In this document: piece by piece, positions 27,405 through 36,900 of the stretch | Position numbering within the stretch: position 1 is the stretch's first letter | Layout of the letters: every line of letters starts with the position of its first letter | From: Gallibacterium anatis DSM 16844 = F 149 | GTDB lineage: Bacteria; Pseudomonadota; Gammaproteobacteria; Enterobacterales; Pasteurellaceae | Direction of reading: 5' to 3' | DNA: 57,383 nt | NCBI RefSeq assembly: GCF_000379785.1 | Contig: NZ_KB903669.1 | Coordinates: forward strand, 1 to 57,383 | Notes under the pieces: generated by a model | What the model saw: the letters and a program-made list of their open reading frames with translations, nothing else | What the model was told of the DNA's origin: nothing | Databases searched by the model: none | Program-made: the position numbers and the translations under genes

Positions 27405-28745
27405 ATGCCATCGTTTTTGTGGACAACGTTATCGTTTATTGTTGTTATTGCCATTCTTGTGTTTGTACACGAGTTTGGACACTTTTGGGTGGCTAGGTGT
27501 TGTGGTGTAATGGTGCAGCGTTTTTCCATCGGTTTCGGTAAAGTGTTGTGGCGCAAGACGGATAAATATGGTACTGAGTTTGCTATTTCTCTTATTCCTC
27601 TCGGTGGCTATGTCAAAATGTTGGATGAGCGCAATGAAACTGTTGCACCGGAATTGCGTCAAAAGGCATTTAATTATCAACCTGTACGTAATCGCCTGCT
27701 GATTTATGCCGCTGGACCATTAGCGAATTTTTTATTTGCACTGTTCGCTTTTTGGATCGTATATCTGCTCGGCATTCCTACCTTGCGACCGATTATTGAT
27801 AATATTCGACCTGACTCTATTGCAGCACAGGCAAAATTGCCAACCAATTATCAAATTACTGCCATTGATCAGCAGCTTATTCATAACTGGGAAGATGTGA
27901 ATCTGGTGTTGGCAGCGAAAATGGGAGAGCCTTCGATAACTATTTCATTGCAAGATACCGCATCGGATAATGTGGTGAATAAGACGTTGAATTTGGCGAA
28001 TTGGCATTTTGATCCAAGTGAACAGTCGGCAATGTCGGCATTGGGAATTGAGCCGAAAGCAACAAAAATTGAAAATGTGATTGCGAAAATATCAGAAAAT
28101 TCACCGGCACAAAAAAGTGGCTTGAAAGTTGGTGATCAGATAGTGGCAATTAATGAACAGAAAGTGAATTGGCGTCAATTTGTTGAGGAAATTCAAAAAC
28201 ATAAATTACAGCCTTTTGAATTGACAATTCAAAGAAATGGCCAAGCACAAACAGTTAAAATTCAACCTGAATTAAACGAAAAAGGAAAGCCTTATATCGG
28301 TGTAATGCCGACAGTACATCAAGTTGATGCAAAATATATCGAAACTCAGCAGTATGATCCGCTTTCCGCATTTTCACATTCGTGGCAAATGGTAGAACAG
28401 TTGTCGTGGGCGACATTGAAAATTATTGGAAAACTTTTTACCGGTGAGGTTGGTCTAAACAGCTTGGGTGGTCCAATTTCCATTGCGCAAGGAGCGGGTA
28501 TATCATCGGAAAATGGCTTCACCTATTTCTTACGTTTTATGGCATTGATCAGTGTGAATTTAGGGATGATGAATCTGTTTCCATTGCCGGTTTTAGATGG
28601 CGGTCAGATGGTGTTTTTATTGATAGAAGGCATCACTAAACGGCCGGTGTCGGAAAAAATACAGAATATTGCATACCGCATTGGGGTTGCATTACTATTA
28701 TGGCTTACGGTTTTTGTGTTATTTAATGATATAATGCGTTTATAA
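27405..28745 (+). CDS. rseP: Site-2 intramembrane zinc protease RseP
   Basis: Cleaves the anti-sigma factor RseA to release sigma-E and clears signal-peptide remnants. The zinc motif HEFGH (His22, Glu23, His26) lies in the first membrane helix. Two PDZ-like periplasmic domains follow (about 110-310), and the NLFPLPVLDGG motif near the C-terminus supplies the third ligand. It has 446 residues and lies directly upstream of bamA, as in other gamma-proteobacteria. Confidence 0.96.
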   Translation: MPSFLWTTLSFIVVIAILVFVHEFGHFWVARCCGVMVQRFSIGFGKVLWRKTDKYGTEFAISLIPLGGYVKMLDERNETVAPELRQKAFNYQPVRNRLLIYAAGPLANFLFALFAFWIVYLLGIPTLRPIIDNIRPDSIAAQAKLPTNYQITAIDQQLIHNWEDVNLVLAAKMGEPSITISLQDTASDNVVNKTLNLANWHFDPSEQSAMSALGIEPKATKIENVIAKISENSPAQKSGLKVGDQIVAINEQKVNWRQFVEEIQKHKLQPFELTIQRNGQAQTVKIQPELNEKGKPYIGVMPTVHQVDAKYIETQQYDPLSAFSHSWQMVEQLSWATLKIIGKLFTGEVGLNSLGGPISIAQGAGISSENGFTYFLRFMALISVNLGMMNLFPLPVLDGGQMVFLLIEGITKRPVSEKIQNIAYRIGVALLLWLTVFVLFNDIMRL

Positions 28746-28800
28746 TATGGCAGTAAATTTCACTTTTACTGTTATTGAAAAAACAACAGGATTGAACAAT

Positions 28801-31212
28801 ATGAAGAAACTTTTATTAACTAGTTTATTATTTAGCAGTACCGCAACGTTTGCTGCACCATTTGTTGTGAAAGATATTCGCTTAGATGGTGTTTCAGAAG
28901 GGAATAGAAGTGCAATTATGGCGCGTTTACCCGTCAAAGTTGGGCAAACTATTACCGATCAAGATATCTCTAATCTTGTTCGAGCATTATATCTGAATGG
29001 TTCCTTTTCTAATGTTCAAGCTTCTCGAGAAGGAAATACTTTAGTTCTTCATATTGCGGAAAGAGCTGTGATTAATAGCTTAGAGTTTTCTGGAAATGAT
29101 TCGATTCCAAAAGATGCCTTGCAAGATAACCTTAATGCGAATGATATCAAAGCAGGCAGCTTACTTAATCGTGAAAAGTTAGATGCATTTAAAACTGAAT
29201 TAGAAAATTATTATCACTCTATTGGTTTTTATAATGCCAAAGTTAATTTCGATATTGATCAAGTTGCAAGCAACCAAGCTAATGTGAAATTAAATATCAC
29301 TGAAGGCGATCGTGCATTAGTGAAAGAGATTAATTTTTCAGGCAATAAAGCATTCGATAAAGATACATTATTAGATCAAATGGAAGTTCAGCCGGATGTT
29401 TCTTGGTGGAATTTCTTTGCAAGTAGTAAATTAGATCAACAAAAATTCCAAAATGATCTACAAGCGATTAAGACTTTTTATCTAAATAAAGGGTATCCAA
29501 AATTTAATATTACTGATGTAAAAACGAAAGTCAGTGATGATAAAAAAGATATTGCAATTACCATTGATGTTTCTGAAGGTGAACAATACACCGTAAGTGG
29601 CGTTCGTATTGTAGGGGATACAGCGGGATTAATGCCACAAATGGAACCATTATTGAAGAAAATTTATGTGGGTGAATTGTTTAATGGTGATAATGCGAAA
29701 GATGTTGAAGATGGCATTAAAACTATCTTAGGTGACAATAGTTATGCTGCACCACAAGTGAGCTTAGTGCCTGAATTTAATGAAGAAAAACATAAAGTGA
29801 ATTTAACTTATGTGGTGGATGCAGGACGCCGTTATTACGTACGTAACATCTTATTCAAAGGTAATGATGCGAGTGCAGATAAAACATTACGTCAAGAAAT
29901 GCGTCAACAAGAAGGTGCATTGTATTCTTTATCTGCTATTCAACAAGGTAAATTACGCTTAGAACGTACAGGTTTCTTTGAAACTGTGGATAGTTCTACG
30001 GAAATGGTGAAAGGCACTAATGACCAAATGGATGTTATCTATAAAGTAAAAGAGCGCAATACCGGAAGTATTAACTTCGGTATTGGTTACGGTACAGAAA
30101 GTGGTTTGAGTTATAACGCAAGTGTAAAACAAGATAACTTCTTAGGAACTGGAGCGTCAGCAAGCTTATCTGGAACACGTAATGACTATGGGATGAGTAT
30201 CGCGTTAGGTTATAACGAACCGTATTTTACTAAAGATGGCGTGAGTCTTGGTGGTAATGTTTATTATGAAACATACGATAACTCAAAGAATAATAACCAA
30301 GCTTCTTACTCTAAAACCTCATATGGTATTGATACAACTTTAGGTTTCCCAGTAGATGAAAATAACTCTTATTATGTGGGATTAGGTTATGCACATAATA
30401 AATTGAAAGATATTGAGCCTGAATATAACCGTGCACTTTATTTAGAATCAATTGAAGCAAAAGAGTGGGAGTTTTCTAACCATGATTTCGATTTCAGCTT
30501 AGGTTGGGGATATAACAGTTTAAATCGTGGTTTCTTCCCAACACAAGGGATTAAAGCTAATATCGGTGGACGTATTAGTATCCCAGGTTCAGATAATAAA
30601 TATTATAAATTGAATGCAAATATTGTGGGCTATTATCCATTAAATCGTGCAGAAACTTGGGTACTTTCTGGTAAAGCAGGGTTCAATTATGCAAATGGAT
30701 TTGGTGGTAAAAAATTACCGTTCTATCAATACTATACTGCTGGCGGAATTGGTTCATTGCGTGGTTTCTCTTATGGCGCGGTAGGTCCAAATGCGTTTTA
30801 TCTTACTAATAACGCACCTAGTGGATGTTTAGATGGCACAATCCATAACGAATTTGAGTGTTATGTGAATGGACAAAGTACCGATGTTATTGGTGGTAAT
30901 GCAATGGCAACTACCAGTATTGAATTGATTGTGCCGACACCATTTGTGAGTGATAAAAATCAAACAACAGTAAGAACATCATTCTTTGTTGATGCCGCAA
31001 GCGTTTGGAATACACATTGGGATAAATCATTCTCTACAAAATATAATTTACCAGATTACAGTGATCCGAGTCGGGTAAGAGCATCTGCAGGGATTTCATT
31101 CCAATGGCAATCACCAATTGGACCATTGGTATTCTCGTATGCGAAACCAATCAAAAAATATGAAGGTGATGATGTAGAACAGTTCCAATTTAGTATTGGT
31201 GGTACATTCTAA
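28801..31212 (+). CDS. bamA: Outer-membrane protein assembly factor BamA
   Basis: Central pore of the BAM complex that folds beta-barrel proteins into the outer membrane. The start at MKKLLLTS gives a signal peptide (1-18) and an 803-residue precursor; an in-frame ATG 18 codons earlier is not used because it would add an atypical N-terminus. Five POTRA repeats (about 20-420) precede a 16-strand barrel; RGFSYGAVGP (around 656) is the conserved VRGF/Y-type lid-lock motif region. The last residue is Phe, as expected. Third-position usage differs from rseP, in line with high expression. Confidence 0.97.
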   Translation: MKKLLLTSLLFSSTATFAAPFVVKDIRLDGVSEGNRSAIMARLPVKVGQTITDQDISNLVRALYLNGSFSNVQASREGNTLVLHIAERAVINSLEFSGNDSIPKDALQDNLNANDIKAGSLLNREKLDAFKTELENYYHSIGFYNAKVNFDIDQVASNQANVKLNITEGDRALVKEINFSGNKAFDKDTLLDQMEVQPDVSWWNFFASSKLDQQKFQNDLQAIKTFYLNKGYPKFNITDVKTKVSDDKKDIAITIDVSEGEQYTVSGVRIVGDTAGLMPQMEPLLKKIYVGELFNGDNAKDVEDGIKTILGDNSYAAPQVSLVPEFNEEKHKVNLTYVVDAGRRYYVRNILFKGNDASADKTLRQEMRQQEGALYSLSAIQQGKLRLERTGFFETVDSSTEMVKGTNDQMDVIYKVKERNTGSINFGIGYGTESGLSYNASVKQDNFLGTGASASLSGTRNDYGMSIALGYNEPYFTKDGVSLGGNVYYETYDNSKNNNQASYSKTSYGIDTTLGFPVDENNSYYVGLGYAHNKLKDIEPEYNRALYLESIEAKEWEFSNHDFDFSLGWGYNSLNRGFFPTQGIKANIGGRISIPGSDNKYYKLNANIVGYYPLNRAETWVLSGKAGFNYANGFGGKKLPFYQYYTAGGIGSLRGFSYGAVGPNAFYLTNNAPSGCLDGTIHNEFECYVNGQSTDVIGGNAMATTSIELIVPTPFVSDKNQTTVRTSFFVDAASVWNTHWDKSFSTKYNLPDYSDPSRVRASAGISFQWQSPIGPLVFSYAKPIKKYEGDDVEQFQFSIGGTF

Positions 31213-31221
31213 AAAATTTAT

Positions 31222-31247
31222 GAGAACTTATTTATAAATAAGTTCTC
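31222..31247 (+). repeat. Perfect 26-nt palindrome between bamA and skp
   Basis: GAGAACTTATTTA (31222-31234) is directly followed by its reverse complement (31235-31247). As RNA it gives a long AT-rich hairpin without a following T run, so mRNA processing or partial attenuation is more likely than full termination. Confidence 0.5.
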
Positions 31248-31291
31248 TAATACAACCCAATTTAATTAATAAATATACTCTAGGAGTTTTT

Positions 31292-31825
31292 ATGAAAAAA
31301 TCTTTAAAAGTTGCAGGATTAACTTTAGCATTAGCAAGCAGTGCATTATTTGCTTCAGTAGCAAATGCAGAAGAAAATATTGCATTTATCAATTTTGCTT
31401 ATATCTCCCAAAATGCACCAGAGCGTCAAGCTGCATTGAAAAAATTGGATGAAGAATTTAAAGCACCTGTTGAACAGTTACGTGCAAAAGAACAAGCAAT
31501 TGTAGATAAAATCCAAAAATTACAAAAAGACGGTAAAAATCTACGTCAAGCAGACATCAAAAAACGTGAAGATGAAATCAATAAATTACGTGCTGACTAT
31601 GATAAAGAAGCCAATGAATTACAACAAAAAATCAACCAACGTCGTTCAGAAGAAGAGAATAAAGTTGTAGAGTCTATCCTAAAAGTGGTTAATGAAGTTG
31701 CAAAAGAGAAAAAATATACTTTCGTAATTGATGCTAATGCGGTGGCTTTTGCAGTTGATGGCAAAAACATTACTAAAGATGTGATGGATAAACTTGTTCC
31801 AGCAGCACAACCAGCGAAAAAATAA
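31292..31825 (+). CDS. skp: Periplasmic chaperone Skp/OmpH
   Basis: Holds unfolded outer-membrane proteins in the periplasm and delivers them to BamA. It has a signal peptide (1-26, ending VANA) and then a helical coiled-coil protein rich in Lys/Glu/Gln that forms the 'tentacles'. The 177-residue precursor is of standard length, and the gene lies between bamA and lpxD as in most relatives. Confidence 0.95.
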   Translation: MKKSLKVAGLTLALASSALFASVANAEENIAFINFAYISQNAPERQAALKKLDEEFKAPVEQLRAKEQAIVDKIQKLQKDGKNLRQADIKKREDEINKLRADYDKEANELQQKINQRRSEEENKVVESILKVVNEVAKEKKYTFVIDANAVAFAVDGKNITKDVMDKLVPAAQPAKK

Positions 31826-31840
31826 GGAATAGCTGGAATT

Positions 31841-32875
31841 ATGCAACAATACCGTCTAAGTGAGTTGGCGGAAAAAGTCGGCGGTACTCTTAAGGGTAAC
31901 GCCGATATTTTCGTTGAAAGTATTGCACCGTTGGAACGTGCGACTTCGCAACAATTAACCTTTATTTCTAATCCTAAGTTTCGCCCACTACTTGCACAAA
32001 GCCAAGCCGGCGCGTTGCTAGTTAGTGAAGCGGATTTGCCTTATTGCGCTGACCATCAAAATGTGATCGTGGTGAAAGATCCTTATGTTGCTTATGCAAT
32101 TGTAGCACAGTTAATGGATACCACACCGAAACCTGCTGCCGATATTGCGCAAAGCGCAGTGATCTCTGCAAGTGCCCTATTAGGAAAAAATGTCAGCATC
32201 GGAGCGAATGCCGTCATTGAAGATGGCGTTGTTATTGGTGATGATGTTTGTATCGGTGCCGGATGTTTTATTGGTAAAAATGCCAAAATCGGTGCAAGAA
32301 CAAAATTATGGGCAAATGTATCGGTTTATCACAATGTTGAGATTGGCGAAGATTGCTTGATTCAATCCTCAGCAGTTATTGGTAGTGATGGATTCGGTTA
32401 TGCGAATGAACGCGGTAAATGGATTAAAATTCCGCAAACCGGCAGTGTGATTATCGGCAACCGTGTTGAAATCGGTGCTTGCACCTGTATTGATCGTGGT
32501 GCATTGGATTCCACCGTAATTGAAGATAATGTCATTATTGATAACCTTTGCCAAATTGCACATAACGTCCATATCGGTACCGGAACAGCAGTTGCCGGCG
32601 GTGTAATTATGGCAGGCAGTCTGCACGTTGGGCGTTATTGCCTGATCGGCGGTGCAAGTGTTATTAATGGTCATATGGAAATCTGTGATGGTGTGACCAT
32701 TACCGGTATGGGAATGGTGATGCGTCCAATCACCGAGCCGGGAGTCTATTCTTCAGGTATTCCGTTACAAACCAATAAGGAGTGGCGTAAGACTGCAGCT
32801 TTAACATTGGGCATTAACGATATGAATAAACGCTTGAAAGCGTTGGAAAAACAAATTAAAAACAGCAACAATTAA
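31841..32875 (+). CDS. lpxD: UDP-3-O-(3-hydroxyacyl)glucosamine N-acyltransferase
   Basis: Third step of lipid A synthesis. An N-terminal uridine-binding domain (about 1-100) is followed by a left-handed beta-helix of hexapeptide repeats (about 105-310). The catalytic His lies in the [10 protein letters not shown] block near residue 240. It has 344 residues and starts 15 nt after skp. Confidence 0.97.
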   Translation: MQQYRLSELAEKVGGTLKGNADIFVESIAPLERATSQQLTFISNPKFRPLLAQSQAGALLVSEADLPYCADHQNVIVVKDPYVAYAIVAQLMDTTPKPAADIAQSAVISASALLGKNVSIGANAVIEDGVVIGDDVCIGAGCFIGKNAKIGARTKLWANVSVYHNVEIGEDCLIQSSAVIGSDGFGYANERGKWIKIPQTGSVIIGNRVEIGACTCIDRGALDSTVIEDNVIIDNLCQIAHNVHIGTGTAVAGGVIMAGSLHVGRYCLIGGASVINGHMEICDGVTITGMGMVMRPITEPGVYSSGIPLQTNKEWRKTAALTLGINDMNKRLKALEKQIKNSNN

Positions 32876-32899
32876 CTCTATTTTTAAGGGGCAACTACA

Positions 32900-33355
32900 G
32901 TGACAACCGAACGAGAACCACGAATAGTCGATATTGATGAAATTATGCAGCTTTTGCCACACCGTTACCCATTTTTGTTGGTTGATCGTGTGTTGGATTT
33001 TGAAGAAGGCAAATGGATTAAAGCGATCAAAAATGTAAGCGTTAATGAGCCTTGTTTTACCGGTCATTTCCCACAAAAACCGATTTTTCCGGGCGTGTTG
33101 ATCCTTGAGGCATTAGCACAGGCAGCCGGTGTGTTGGCATTTAAAACCACACAGCTTTCTGAAAATGAGCTTTATTATTTTGCCGCGATTGATAATGCGC
33201 GTTTTAAAAAACCGGTATTCCCGGGTGATCAATTGTTACTAACGATTGAGTTTGAACGTGAAAGACGTGGTGTAATGCGTTTTAAAGGTGTAGCGACAAT
33301 TGATGGGCAATTAGTGTGCGAAGCTGATTTAATGTGTGCCAGACGAGGAGTGTAA
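32900..33355 (+). CDS. fabZ: 3-hydroxyacyl-[acyl-carrier-protein] dehydratase FabZ
   Basis: Dehydrates 3-hydroxyacyl-ACP in fatty acid elongation and competes with lipid A synthesis for the same substrate. It has a single hotdog domain with catalytic His56 ([11 protein letters not shown]) and Glu70. A GTG start with AAGGGG 8 nt upstream gives 151 residues; a later ATG (LLPHRYPF region) would cut into conserved sequence. Its stop is directly before lpxA. Confidence 0.96.
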   Translation: MTTEREPRIVDIDEIMQLLPHRYPFLLVDRVLDFEEGKWIKAIKNVSVNEPCFTGHFPQKPIFPGVLILEALAQAAGVLAFKTTQLSENELYYFAAIDNARFKKPVFPGDQLLLTIEFERERRGVMRFKGVATIDGQLVCEADLMCARRGV

Positions 33356-33356
33356 T

Positions 33357-34145
33357 ATGATCCATCCAAGTGCCAAGATTCATCCGACAGCCATTGTCGA
33401 AGAGGGTGCGGTGATCGCCGAAAACGTGGTGATCGGCCCGTTTTGTATTGTTGAAAAAACAGTCGAAATCGGCGCGAATACGGTATTAAATTCACACATT
33501 GTAGTAAAAGGCAAAACGAAAATCGGTGAAAACAACCATATCTTCCAATTTGCGACTATTGGTGAAATTAATCAGGATTTGAAATATGCCGGTGAAGTGA
33601 CAGAAACGGTTATCGGCAATAATAATCGTATTCGCGAGCACGTTACCATCCATCGAGGCACAGTGCAGGGCGGTGGAATCACCAAAATTGGCGATAATAA
33701 TCTCTTTATGGTGAATGCGCATATTGCACACGATTGCCAAATTAAAAATAACTGTATTTTGGCGAATAACGCGACCTTGGCAGGACACGTTCAATTGGAT
33801 GATTTCGTCATTGTCGGTGGAATGTCCGCTATCCATCAGTTTGTTATTGTTGGTGCACACGTAATGTTGGGCGGTGGTTCAATGGTGAGTCAGGATGTGC
33901 CGCCGTATGTGATGGCACAAGGAAATCACGCACGCCCATTCGGTATCAATATTGAGGGCTTAAAACGTCGTGGTTTCGATAAACCGACACTACACGTGAT
34001 TCGTAGTGTTTATAAATTGATCTATCGTAGTGATAAAACGTTGGAAGAGATTATGCCGGAAATTGAGCAGATTGCAGCAACCGAGTCTTCAATCAGTTTC
34101 TTTATTGATTTCTTTAAACGTTCGACACGCGGCATTATTCGTTAA
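33357..34145 (+). CDS. lpxA: UDP-N-acetylglucosamine acyltransferase
   Basis: First step of lipid A synthesis. It has 262 residues starting [12 protein letters not shown], with hexapeptide repeats forming a beta-helix and catalytic His125 (AHIAHDC) at the same number as in E. coli. The ATG lies 1 nt after the fabZ stop, and a longer in-frame start would overlap fabZ. Confidence 0.97.
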   Translation: MIHPSAKIHPTAIVEEGAVIAENVVIGPFCIVEKTVEIGANTVLNSHIVVKGKTKIGENNHIFQFATIGEINQDLKYAGEVTETVIGNNNRIREHVTIHRGTVQGGGITKIGDNNLFMVNAHIAHDCQIKNNCILANNATLAGHVQLDDFVIVGGMSAIHQFVIVGAHVMLGGGSMVSQDVPPYVMAQGNHARPFGINIEGLKRRGFDKPTLHVIRSVYKLIYRSDKTLEEIMPEIEQIAATESSISFFIDFFKRSTRGIIR

Positions 34146-34174
34146 TTGTTGCATTTATATTATTAATTAAATTT

Positions 34175-34212
34175 AAACCGTACTTTATACACCAATAAAG
34201 TGCGGTTTATTT
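34175..34212 (+). terminator. Terminator of the lpxD-fabZ-lpxA segment carrying an uptake-signal core
   Basis: 14-bp arms (34175-34188 and 34195-34208) with one G-U pair, then TATTTAT. The right arm contains the exact Haemophilus-type uptake signal core AAGTGCGGT (34198-34206), the only exact copy seen in this window. Such signals often double as terminators in Pasteurellaceae. Confidence 0.7.
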
Positions 34213-34301
34213 ATCAAAACTTGTTAGCAGCCATAATTTCACTATTTATGGCGGCAGAATGTATTTAATTTGGGAGCAGTGTAACTCCTTCCAGATCAAG
34301 G

Positions 34302-34338
34302 AATTTATAGAGAATGTTTTATCTGTTTTCTATAAATT
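34302..34338 (+). repeat. Inverted repeat upstream of lpxB
   Basis: AATTTATAGA (34302-34311) and TCTATAAATT (34329-34338) form a 10-bp AT-only stem with a 17-nt loop, about 45 nt before the lpxB start. It could be an operator or chance in AT-rich DNA. Confidence 0.3.
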
Positions 34339-34381
34339 AAAAGGTTGAAACAGCAAAACTTGTTGAGCAAGGAGAAAGAGA

Positions 34382-35572
34382 ATGCAGGATCTTCCGCTTA
34401 GTGCGAATGATGCGCCTACGATTGCGATTGTTGCTGGAGAGGCATCCGGCGATACATTAGGCGCAGGATTGATTCAAGCCTTAAAAATCCGTTATCCGCA
34501 AGCGAAATTCATCGGTATCGGCGGTACTAAAATGCAACAGCAAGGCTTTGAGTCGCTTTTTGATATGGAAGAGTTGAGCGTTATGGGGTTAATGGAAGTG
34601 GTAAAACATTTACCCCGCTTGTTAAAAATACGTCGCTCACTGATTGAACAATTATTAAAGCTAAAACCGGATGTTTTTATCGGGATTGATGCGCCGGATT
34701 TTAATATTGATGTTGAATTAAAACTTAAACAGAACGGCATTAAAACCTTGCATTATGTCAGTCCGTCAGTTTGGGCGTGGCGACAAAATAGAATTCATAA
34801 AATTGCAAAGGCAGTAAATATGATGTTGGTTTTTATGCCGTTTGAAAAGGCATTTTATGATAAACATCAGGTGCCGTGCCGTTTTATCGGGCATACTCTC
34901 GCCGATGCTTTGCCATTGAAACCTGATCGATTGGAAGCTTGTCAATTTTTACAAATTGATCCGCAGCAACGTTATTTAGCGATTTTGGTCGGCAGCCGTC
35001 ATAATGAAGTTGCCTTTTTGGCAGAAACCTTTATCAAAACTGCGCTTTTGCTTAAACAACAATATCCGGATATTAAATTATTAGTGCCGTTGGCGAACGA
35101 GAAACGTCGTCAACAGTTTGAGCAAATTTTGCAGCAGACGGCACCGGATCTGGAAATGATTTTATTGGATGGACAGGCTAAACAGTCGATGATTGCGGCA
35201 GAGGCGACATTATTGGCATCCGGTACGGCAGCATTGGAAGCAATGTTGTGTAAATCACCGATGGTGGTTGGTTATAAAATGAAAGGCAGCACCTATTGGT
35301 TAGCGAAACGATTAGTCAAAACCGATTATATTTCGTTGCCGAATATTTTAGCGAATAAGATGTTGGTGCCGGAGATGGTTCAAGAACAATGCGAGCCGAC
35401 ATTATTGGCAGAAAAATTGGCAATCTACTTTTCTGAAAATGAACAGGATCGCCGTTACCGTGCTGAATTACGGCAAACATTTACCGATTTGCATCGCGCT
35501 ATCCAACAGGATGCGGATAAATTAGCGGCAGAAGCAGTAAGCGATATTTTAGAAGGAAATGTTGAAGTATGA
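34382..35572 (+). CDS. lpxB: Lipid-A-disaccharide synthase
   Basis: Inner-membrane-associated glycosyltransferase (GT19) joining UDP-diacylglucosamine and lipid X. It has 396 residues, with [13 protein letters not shown] at the N-terminus, [13 protein letters not shown] near 137 and the sugar-nucleotide site [11 protein letters not shown] near 280. It has a strong AAGGAG site, and a terminator separates it from lpxA, unlike many relatives where the genes abut. Its stop overlaps rnhB by 4 nt. Confidence 0.97.
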   Translation: MQDLPLSANDAPTIAIVAGEASGDTLGAGLIQALKIRYPQAKFIGIGGTKMQQQGFESLFDMEELSVMGLMEVVKHLPRLLKIRRSLIEQLLKLKPDVFIGIDAPDFNIDVELKLKQNGIKTLHYVSPSVWAWRQNRIHKIAKAVNMMLVFMPFEKAFYDKHQVPCRFIGHTLADALPLKPDRLEACQFLQIDPQQRYLAILVGSRHNEVAFLAETFIKTALLLKQQYPDIKLLVPLANEKRRQQFEQILQQTAPDLEMILLDGQAKQSMIAAEATLLASGTAALEAMLCKSPMVVGYKMKGSTYWLAKRLVKTDYISLPNILANKMLVPEMVQEQCEPTLLAEKLAIYFSENEQDRRYRAELRQTFTDLHRAIQQDADKLAAEAVSDILEGNVEV

Positions 35573-36162
35573 CCGATTTTGTCTATCCGAATGCAAAACT
35601 AATTGCCGGCGTGGATGAGGTCGGTCGAGGCCCATTAGTCGGTGCGGTGGTAACAGCAGCAGTGATTTTAGATCCGGAAAGGCCGATAACCGGTTTAGCT
35701 GATTCTAAAAAATTGTCCGAAAAAAAACGTCTGTTGCTTGCCGAAGAGATAAAAGAAAAAGCGCTAGCGTGGAGTTTGGGCAGAGCGGAAGCCACAGAGA
35801 TTGATCAGCTTAATATTTTACAAGCGACAATGTTGGCGATGTGCCGTGCAGTGCAAGGATTACATATTCAGCCAGATTTTGTCTTAATTGATGGTAATCG
35901 TATTCCAAAAAATTTGGGGATTGCAGCACAGGCTGTGGTGAAAGGTGATAGCTTAGTTGCAGAGATTAGTGCAGCCTCGATTTTGGCGAAAGTGGCCCGA
36001 GATCAAGAGATGATCGAGTTACATCAAAGATACCCAGAATATGGTTTTGATCGACATAAAGGCTATCCGACAGCCTTGCACCTAGAAAATTTGGCAAAAT
36101 ATGGTATTTTGCCTGAACACCGTAAAAGTTTTGCGCCCGTAAAACAATATATAAAAGGATAA
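35569..36162 (+). CDS. rnhB: Ribonuclease HII
   Basis: Cleaves RNA in RNA-DNA hybrids and removes misincorporated ribonucleotides. It has 197 residues; [14 protein letters not shown] carries catalytic Asp16 and Glu17, with [11 protein letters not shown] following. The ATGA overlap with lpxB implies translational coupling. Confidence 0.97.
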   Translation: MTDFVYPNAKLIAGVDEVGRGPLVGAVVTAAVILDPERPITGLADSKKLSEKKRLLLAEEIKEKALAWSLGRAEATEIDQLNILQATMLAMCRAVQGLHIQPDFVLIDGNRIPKNLGIAAQAVVKGDSLVAEISAASILAKVARDQEMIELHQRYPEYGFDRHKGYPTALHLENLAKYGILPEHRKSFAPVKQYIKG

Positions 36163-36165
36163 ATT

Positions 36166-36849
36166 ATGAAAAAACAGCTATTAGCATTGTTGGCACTTTC
36201 TATGGCGACTACAGCTTTCGCCGATAACGCCAAAATTATTGCGCAATTAAAGAAATTAGGCGTTGAAAAAGTGGAGGTTCAAGATTCACCATTAAACGGC
36301 TTGAAAGCGGCAGTTACCGATCAAGGCATTTTATATGTTTCTGAAGATGGCAAATATGTATTGCAAGGCAATTTGTATCAATTAACGGATGACGGTGCAA
36401 TTAATTTTTCCAATAAATTATTGGCAGCACAAGTAGAAAATTTAAAAAATGAGATGATTGTTTATCCGGCAAAAAAAGAAAAATATGTGGTTACGGTATT
36501 TATGGATATTACCTGCCATTATTGCCATATTCTGCACGAACAGTTGAAACAATATAATGATTTGGGTATTACCGTACGTTATTTAGCTTTTCCAAGAGGC
36601 GGATTATCCAGCCAAGCGGCACAACAAATGGAAAGTATTTGGACCGATAAAGATCCGGCATATGCGTTGAATAAAGCTGAAAAAGGTCATTTGCCGACCA
36701 AAATGAAAACGCCGAATATCGTCAGCAAACATTACCAATTAGGTTTACAATATGGTGTGCGCGGCACACCGAGTATCATTTTGCCTAGTGGTGAATTGTT
36801 GGGAGGTTATGTGCCTCCGCAAGAGTTGTTAAAAATTTTACAAGAGTAA
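36166..36849 (+). CDS. dsbC: Periplasmic disulfide isomerase DsbC
   Basis: Shuffles wrong disulfides in periplasmic proteins. It has a signal peptide (1-19), an N-terminal dimerisation domain (20-80) and a thioredoxin domain with active site CHYC (Cys117, Cys120) and a cis-Pro loop GTPSI near 200. The two active-site cysteines are the only ones in the protein; the second structural disulfide of E. coli DsbC is absent. The gene is followed by recJ, as in E. coli. Confidence 0.93.
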   Translation: MKKQLLALLALSMATTAFADNAKIIAQLKKLGVEKVEVQDSPLNGLKAAVTDQGILYVSEDGKYVLQGNLYQLTDDGAINFSNKLLAAQVENLKNEMIVYPAKKEKYVVTVFMDITCHYCHILHEQLKQYNDLGITVRYLAFPRGGLSSQAAQQMESIWTDKDPAYALNKAEKGHLPTKMKTPNIVSKHYQLGLQYGVRGTPSIILPSGELLGGYVPPQELLKILQE

Positions 36850-36900
36850 TACTTGAATGCTTAAAAGCAGAATTGTAGTAGATAGAGCAGTAAAAATAGT

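Noticed and set aside
28801-31825. bamA-skp as a horizontally acquired segment because codon use differs from rseP and lpxD
   Set aside because: The difference fits highly expressed envelope genes; gene order is the conserved core order and CATG is still rare here.
33492-33860. 122-codon open frame on the minus strand
   Set aside because: Antisense to lpxA hexapeptide repeats; the repeats create long open shadow frames.
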